Positions 58,863 to 64,000 of a stretch of DNA of 64,000 bases are shown piece after piece. The DNA is from Spirogloea muscicola (Eukaryota; Streptophyta; Zygnematophyceae; Spirogloeales; Spirogloeaceae). Below the pieces are notes generated by a model that was given only the letters and a program-made list of their open reading frames with translations, searched no databases and was not told the origin of the DNA. Where the stretch lies: NCBI GenBank assembly GCA_009602725.1, contig WELB01000131.1:65191-129190 (forward strand). The letters are read 5' to 3'. Position numbers and translations under genes: made by a program. Numbering within the stretch: position 1 is the stretch's first letter; each line of letters starts with the position of its first letter.

Positions 58863-59324
58863 GGGGAAGAGAAGGACTGCCGCGCTGTCAGCTACTTGTG
58901 CTCAGGGGCCGCGCTAGCTGGTGCTTGGATCCACACAGAAAGCAGCAAGCGAGTTGGCGGTGGCAGGCCAGATGGCGGGCAAGCTGGCGGGGCACCTTGG
59001 CGGCCGGCGCGAGCGCACTGCAGCTCGTGGCCACAGCCTGGTCAGGAGGCGAGGCACCGGGGTGAGAAGTGCTGCGGACGGAAGCGGCGGAGCAGCTGGG
59101 AGGGGAAGCGCGCGCACGCACCTCCATGCCGGCGGCGCGGGCGGTGGCGGCGGCGGGGCGGAGCGCAGGAGGCGGGGCGGCGAGCGGCGCGGGCGCGAGG
59201 AGGGGCGGCTGTGGTTTTGCGACAAGTGCAGGCTGCTGGAGTGGCTGGAGCGGCCGAGTACCGAACGAGAGAGGTGGAATGGAAGGGAGGCTCCAAGTTA
59301 GCCGGCACACTGCACACTTGTGAG
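58863..59324. other. GC-rich ArgC 5' flank; possible cut-off first exon
   Basis: GC-rich with open frames on both strands but none recognisable. A plus frame contains WFCDKCRLLEWLERPS near 59212-59263. It could be the first exon of a gene separated from its body by the repeat cluster, or just promoter DNA. Confidence 0.3.
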
Positions 59325-59510
59325 CAGAAGAGAGAGAGAGAGAGAGAAGGCGCGCGGTGCGCATGAAATTGAAAGGGGAGGCCAATTCTAGCGTTACAAA
59401 TGTCCTGTTATCTGGGTAATGAGCTGGCTAGGGGGACACTAATATCCCCGAGTGAGCACATGCATATCTGACAAGCTACACTGAGGCGCCAAACCACCAC
59501 CACGGCGGAA
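59325..59510 (-). repeat. A-type retroelement 3' end with (GA)n tail
   Basis: The minus-strand copy starts with an (AG)n run at 59328-59346, i.e. (CT)n at the element's 3' end, then the terminus, the 3' untranslated part and the tail SDMHVLTRGY. A simple-sequence tail at the 3' end is typical of non-LTR elements. Confidence 0.75.
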
Positions 59511-59722
59511 AGCGTGAGAGTCGCAGGGTCGGGGCCGCGGGGAAGCAAGCGGCGGGAGACGGCGGCGGCGCCGCCTTGCAGCGCCAGTTGCTTCGGGTGG
59601 CCGCCCGGACGGGCCCCAACCGGCGGCCGCCCAACCCACGTGCCACCCCCGTGGCGGCGCCGCCCCCTTCAGCCGGCTTTCGCTCAATCATCTCAAATTC
59701 AGCAGAGGGAGGGGTCCCTTTC
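59511..59722. other. GC-rich unassigned block inside the repeat cluster
   Basis: Resembles host first-exon DNA in composition and may be a stranded piece of a host gene. No product recognised. Confidence 0.3.
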
Positions 59723-60010
59723 AGGCTCCCTGTCAATTCTTTTCGGGCTGGCTTCTCACAGCCCTTGCCCCCATTGGGAGAGCCACTTCTTCTTTCAGGA
59801 ACCCAGTCTCTCTGACCTGAGGCTGCTTAGCAGGGGTTACTAAGTGCTTCGTAGCTGCTTCGTTTCTTTCTTTCACTTAATCTGGCCGCGCTTGCTTTTC
59901 TGTGCTTCTTGTTCTCAGTGCTTCCCCTGGCCCCTTCTCGTCCTTCGTTCATTCTTTTTTGGGCTGGCTTTTTCCAGCCCCTATCCTCAATGGCCGGGCC
60001 CTTCTCCTTC
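59723..60010 (+). repeat. Two stacked plus-strand hairpin-type 3' ends
   Basis: 59730-59792 carries GGGCTGGCTTCTCACAGCCC. 59793-60010 carries the tail SDLRLLSRGY, then GGGCTGGCTTTTTCCAGCCC near 59960-59979. Two distinct subfamilies lie one behind the other. Confidence 0.75.
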
Positions 60011-60425
60011 GTTTATCCCCTTTCTTGCCCCGATCTTTGCGTGGCCCGGCTGGTTGATGCGCGTCGTCGAAGTCGGAGGGGCAGCTTGGGGTACTCCAGC
60101 ATTCCGCAGCCCTTTGTCGCATACTAGAGAATGCGGCTTTCCCTTAGTTTGCAGCGCTCGTAAGCATTGGCTCTTCATCAACGTGCAGGGCGCGCTCTAA
60201 GTCAGGCCTCCGGCTTTCGTGGCGGCGCTCCAGCTCCCCAAGTTAGCTTGTCGGATTTGTTTGTGCTCACCCGTGGGTACTAATGTCACCCTGTTACTTT
60301 TGGCACCTTAGGTTAGGTCTCCGTATTATGTAGCATTGTTTAGCTTGCACTAGACTCTGCCTGAACAATGTATTGGCTTGAATTGGCCTCCCTTTCATTT
60401 CATGCGCTCCGCGCGCCTTCTCTGC
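60011..60425 (+). repeat. Plus-strand retroelement fragment with tail and complete-looking 3' untranslated part
   Basis: Coding region similar to the A-type copies (ARRRSRRGSLGYSSIPQ; LHQRAGRAL-like), tail SDLFVLTRGY at about 60254-60283, then 60284-60425 to the terminus gcgctccgcgcgccttctct. The 3' part links the A-type terminus with sequence otherwise seen in hairpin-type copies. Confidence 0.7.
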
Positions 60426-60850
60426 TTGGATGGTGTACTGGCTTGATTTGGCCTCGTTTACCTTGCGCAGCGCGCCTCCCTGCCGGCTACCGTGCAATCT
60501 TGGAGGTGTACGACTTCGTGACCATCACTACACCCAGGAACGTCGTCACCGCCCCAGCCCAGGCGCACCGCACGCCTTCTCTCTGCTGAACGACTTTGAA
60601 TATACATTTTGGCGGAGTATCGCCTGCCTTGGTCGATGTGGTTGTAACGGAGGCAAACAAGTTTCCAGTGTTTACTGGCATTGCTGGCACGCAGCGGGTG
60701 GTAGTGTAGGGCAGAAGAAAGTTGCAGCACTACTTCAAGTGCCCAAGCTGTGATAAGCTTTTACCAGCTGCAGTCAACATCCATGGTTGCATAGGCCCTC
60801 CATTGCGTTCGTTGCTCAGACGTAATGCTATCCTAAGAGAAAGTGCTCGC
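60426..60850 (+). repeat. Degenerate retroelement-like or unassigned sequence
   Basis: 60430-60600 repeats part of the terminus motif (ggcttgatttggcctcg; ccgcacgccttctctc near 60570). The rest is unassigned. Confidence 0.35.
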
Positions 60851-60925
60851 CCATAGAGGAGCTGGAAAAGCCAGCCCAGAGAAAGAATGGACAATGTCCA
60901 AAGCCAAAAAGAAGGATATGCACAT
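60840..60925 (-). repeat. Minus-strand hairpin-type 3' fragment
   Basis: aagtgctcgcccatagagga then the hairpin GGGCTGGCTTTTCCAGC on the minus strand. Confidence 0.6.
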
Positions 60926-61507
60926 TGTGAGGCTGTGCTTCTGGCCATGATGAGCACGCCAACCAAATCCTTGTCGTTCTTGCGTCAGCGCGTGTCGGCC
61001 TGTCTGCAGCGAGCTCAGGCTGATGCTTTACACCAGAAAGCTGGGTAAGCTCTATCTGGTGGCAGAAGGGCTTAGAATTTTCTCGTCCGGTATTCGAGCA
61101 TTCACTAGCAATCTTTACATGCTGCCCTGTGGTCAGGTCGGCATAGCAGCAGGTTGTTCACATCCATGGATGTGCTTGCCTTCGTACTTGGCCGTTGTGG
61201 CCCTCCATCACTTGACGTTGTTCACCCCGCACCTGCTTGAAGGCACGGACTTGCAGTTCGTATAGAGGGGCCCTGCCACCAGCAATGTTGTGAGGATGGC
61301 AGAAGTAAGAGACTTGCCTTGATCGCTATCTCGTCCCAGTGCCTGATGTCCACCTCATCAGCAACAGTCTTCAGTGAGTGTTTCGGCAGGCGGCAACCTG
61401 TTTCAAGATGCTTGAGCTGCTGCTTTCACAAGCTACCAGCATCGGTCGAGCGGAGTGGCACGCGCGGTGCTCCTGTAATCTAAGATGCTTGTAGCTTGTC
61501 CGGACTA
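60926..61507. other. Unassigned sequence between repeats
   Basis: A plus frame at 61023-61265 (MLYTRKLGKLYLVAEGL) has no recognisable family. No supported gene. Confidence 0.3.
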
Positions 61508-62195
61508 GAACGAGAGAAGGCGCGCGGTGCGCATGAAATTGAAAGGGAGGCCAATTCTAGCCTTACAAATGTCCTGGTAACGGGGTAATGAGCTGGCTAA
61601 GGGGGACACTAAATATCCGCGAGTGAGCACATGCATATCTTACAAGCTAAGCTGAGGAGCAAGACCACCAACACAGAAGCCATTAGCCTGGCCTAATGCA
61701 CGCCCAGCACGCTGGTGTATCGCGAGTGCCTGGGAGCAGTGTGGACCCAATGATAGCCGCAGTCTATGTCAGGCAATGATGGCTTGTGGGCACTAGAATG
61801 CCCTAAGCTATCCGCCCGACTACGTCGGCGGGCATCGACATGCTGTGCCAGGCGATGGAGGAGGAAAAACCACTTCGTTCCATAGCCGCCGTACATGTCC
61901 ATGGCGCATGGGAATAAGTGGTCGCCCCGGTTATGGTCCTTATGATGTCGCTCCTTCTTCTTCTCCTCACGATGTGTCGCCCAACCTGGCACCGTCGGCG
62001 CGGGTGCCCCAGGTTGGAATGCGTCGATAAGAACGACCTCGAGGAGCAGAAGTGGCCCACCATTCCGGGGGATAGCAACCACATCCAGACGCCTGATGGA
62101 AGGTCTGCCGCGCTTCTGGAGTACCGGCATGATGCCCGGCACCTCCATGGCGAGGGCCAACACCCGCCAGAAATCGGAACCTCGAACCCAGAGAG
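61508..62195 (-). mobile_element. A-type retroelement fragment with nuclease-like C-terminal domain
   Basis: Minus-strand coding at 62163-61830 shows the nuclease-like layout: SIRRLDVVAIPRN, then LLLEVVLIDAF, then a Lys/His-rich stretch, then LFPCAMDMYGGYG and LLHRLAQHVDARRRSR. It is followed by the A-type tail and the terminus at 61513. It looks broken and 5'-truncated, with no reverse transcriptase in the window. The family is probably non-LTR, from the R-x-D / E-V pattern and tail structure. Confidence 0.6.
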
Positions 62196-62645
62196 AAGGC
62201 GCGCGGTGCGCATGACATTGAAAGTGAGGCCGATTCTAGCCTTACAAATGTCCTGTTAAGGGGTCATGAGCTAGCTAAGGGGGACACTAATATCCCCGAG
62301 TGAGCACATGCATATCTGACAAATTGAGCTGAGAAGCCAAACCACCACCACGGAAGCCATTAGCCTGGGCTAATGCACGCCCAGCACGCTGGTGTATCGC
62401 GAGTGCCTGGGAGCGCTGTAGACTCAATGATAGCCGCATTCTATAGCATGCAACGATGGCTTGCGGGACACTAGAATGCCCTAAGCTACCCGGCCGACTA
62501 CGTCGGCGGGCATCGACGTGCAGAGCGAGGCGATCGAGGAGGGAAGAACACTTCGTTCCGTAGGCGCCGTATATGTCCATGGCGCCAGGGAAGAAGTGGT
62601 CGCCCCGGGGGTGGTCATTGTAGTGCCTCTCCTTCGTCAGAAACC
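62193..62645 (-). mobile_element. Second A-type retroelement fragment, directly adjoining
   Basis: A near-parallel copy: part of the nuclease-like region (MDIYGAYG, LLDRLALHVDARRRSRPG), the tail SDMHVLTRGY and the terminus at 62193. It lies directly next to the preceding copy in the same orientation. Confidence 0.7.
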
Positions 62646-62865
62646 AGGAGAATAAGAAGAAAAGCCCTGTACCCTAATCTACCTCTAAACGGAGCCAGAG
62701 CCCTTCGATCGAGAAACCTTGAAAACCCGAAGCCTCCCTGCCTGGCCTCCACCCGAGTCTCCACAGATGAGACGCCGCCGCCGCCGATGACGCCGCCGCC
62801 GCCGCCGCCGCCGCCGCCGCGCCCGGCGTGGTGAGCCTGGTCGGCAAGAGGGGGTGTTACTGGCA
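62646..62865 (+). promoter_or_regulatory. 5' flank of the RNA polymerase I A49 gene
   Basis: Contains a (GCC)n run at 62789-62820 and a single N at 62867. The start codon of A49 probably lies near here but cannot be fixed. Confidence 0.35.
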
Positions 62866-62867
62866 AN

Positions 62868-64000
62868 GTCGATGACGGCGGCGGCGGCCTCCGCGTGGTC
62901 GCCTACGAGAAGGCCCGGCGGCACGTCCTGGTCTCCAAGGCCGCGGAGCCGTCCGGCGGCGGCGGCGCCGGCGCCGGCGACGGCGTCGACTACGTGGGCA
63001 GCAACTTCCGGGGGGATGCGGCGCAGTGGCAGCCTTGCCAGCTTGCGCTCGCCGCCTTCGACGCGCAGCGGCGCACGCTCGACCTCCTGCCCCTCGCCGG
63101 CGACAAGGTCCGCCATTGCTTCACTGCAGCTGAGGCTGCCAGCACCCGAGCAGCCATGGCGGCTCCCAGTGCTTACTGCGTCTGCAGCTCGCTGAGATGT
63201 ACGGCGGTCGCTCGTCGGAGTCAGGTGATGCGCATGGAGCCGCGAGTCCGCGGCGTGGACTACGGCGACCGCGCCCTGGACGACGTAGGGTCCCAGGATG
63301 AGGCGGAGGCCGAGGCCGAGGCCAACGAGGCGGCCACCCGCTACCTCAAGCGCCGCATGCTCACTGACTCCTTCGGCTCCAGCAAGAGCAAGCGCCAGGT
63401 CTGTGCCGTGCGGGGTGCTCTTGGCCATCACCACCGGCGCCAAGTCGAGCTCTTGCTGGGTGTCATGCCCAACCAACCGCTCTCTCACGAGCTCCGTGCA
63501 GGCTGAGGCGCTGGAGCGCGCCAAGGTGCCAGGCGAGGCCATCGCCGCCCCGCAGGCTGTGGGAGGCCTCCTCCAGGAGGCTGTGCAGGCGGAGGGTCTG
63601 CTCACACGCGTGCAGGCGGAGGAAGCACTGAATGCCAAGCTTGTGCGCAACATCCCACCGCACGACCTCCAGGCCACCAGCCCTGAGGACGCATATCCCT
63701 TGCACCAGGTCAGCAGAGCAACCGCAATGAGCCTCCAATTGACCACAATCTGTCAGCGTGCACATGGGTATAAGAGCCACTTAAAAGCTGACACCCCTCT
63801 CTGGGTGCAAGCTTTTGCGTTCTTTCAAGGACAGTTCTCACCTGCTCAGCTCAAGCATGTGTGCAGCTCATCCCGCTCCACATTTGGGACGGCTTGAAAG
63901 TCGTTGGCCTGGTGGCAGCTGCTCACAAGCCTGAGAAGGCCGAGCGGTTCCGGCGGCTGGGGACGTACCCGCCATACCTGCTGGACCGAGTCCATCGACT
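62868..64000 (+). CDS. RPA49: DNA-directed RNA polymerase I subunit A49 (RPA49), 3' partial
   Basis: Exons: <62868-63107, 63225-63398, 63502-63708 and 63867->64000, with phases fitting at each junction. Exon 1 codes VVAYEKARRHVLVSKAAEPS and, further on, VDYVGSNFRGDA and LDLLPLAGDK, the A49 dimerisation-module pattern (in other A49 proteins, YVGxN then a strand with K/R-x-LxVxP). Exon 2: RMEPRVRGVDYGDRALDDVG, then an acidic Ala/Glu stretch and LKRRMLTDSFGSSKSKRQ. Exon 3: NIPPHDLQATSPEDAYPLHQ. Exon 4: LIPLHIWDGLKVVG and GTYPPYLLDRVHRL, entering the tandem winged-helix part. In other eukaryotes A49 pairs with A34.5 and aids Pol I initiation and elongation on rDNA. The start codon is unsure because of the N at 62867; the gene runs out of the window. 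Confidence 0.82.

Noticed and set aside
60926-61507. Possible small gene (plus frame at 61023-61265)
   Set aside because: No recognisable motif; lies inside a repeat cluster.
62685-63746. Minus-strand open frame of 353 residues
   Set aside because: Antisense to RPA49 exons, spans the N and is low-complexity.
1-64000. CRISPR arrays, bacterial operons, prophage
   Set aside because: No spaced direct repeats or bacterial gene arrangement; splice sites and introns are present throughout.
1-64000. tRNA and rRNA genes
   Set aside because: No convincing cloverleaf with A/B boxes or rRNA core sequence was noticed by eye. A tRNAscan run would be decisive.

Overview
The window is nuclear DNA of a green alga, most likely a trebouxiophyte (Chlorella/Coccomyxa-like). 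The genes are intron-rich, with GT-AG introns mostly of 100-400 nt, GC-rich first exons coding plastid-transit-like leaders, and a few TGTAA polyadenylation signals. Several gene families are typical of plants and algae: a RimM domain fused to a UDP-sugar-pyrophosphorylase-like domain, a VIR3-type plastid metalloprotease-like protein, a POD1/TAPT1 protein, plastid-type CLC channels and an ankyrin-RCC1-IBtk protein. Five isolated single Ns and one 461-base N run all fall in GC-rich first-exon or promoter sequence, so several N-termini are uncertain. Assignments rest on recalled family motifs; exon limits were placed by hand, and where the exon sum is stated to close in frame it was checked by arithmetic.

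Layout. 1-2189 (+) SAM methyltransferase, 5' end missing. 3401-5801 (-) VIR3-like zinc-protease-like protein. 6013-9345 (-) TAPT1/POD1. 9464-11480 retroelement wreckage. 11825-15581 (+) CLC channel 1. 15928-16650 (-) YnfA/UPF0060 membrane protein. 17222-22289 (-) RimM-UAP fusion. 22420-22790 repeat. 23169-24868 (-) CPBP/CAAX-type protease. 25337-26722 (+) DNL zinc-finger Hsp70-escort protein. 27146-~28990 (-) unknown coiled-coil protein. ~29032-32686 (+) TMEM184/DUF300. 33212-34884 (-) MOG1. 34995-38745 large nested repeat cluster. 39032-45360 (+) ankyrin-RCC1-IBtk-like protein, 14 exons. 46270-46960 repeats. 47089-48177 (+) 106-aa HABP4/SERBP1-like protein. 48912-~50357 (-) unknown protein. 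~50960-54746 (+) CLC channel 2. 55383-58862 (-) ArgC, 13 exons. 59325-62640 repeat cluster. ~62870-64000 (+) RNA polymerase I subunit A49, 3' end missing.

The genes do not form one pathway. Several look plastid-directed (VIR3-like, RimM-UAP, CPBP, Hsp70 escort protein, ArgC). Two paralogous CLC channels with C-terminal CBS pairs lie 35-40 kb apart on the same strand and share most intron positions, so they come from an old local or segmental duplication.

The repeats are mostly 3' ends of one diverse retroelement group, probably non-LTR. Many copies keep the same C-terminal peptide (consensus SDLRLLTRGY or SDMHVLTRGY). Some keep a PD-(D/E)XK-like nuclease segment. The 3' untranslated parts carry a recurrent hairpin (GGGCTGG-loop-CAGCCC) whose stem and loop vary between copies. 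Copies are inserted into one another in both directions, as known for Zepp-type LINE clusters of Chlorella and Coccomyxa. The shared hairpin and peptide tail are the most interesting unexplained signals here.
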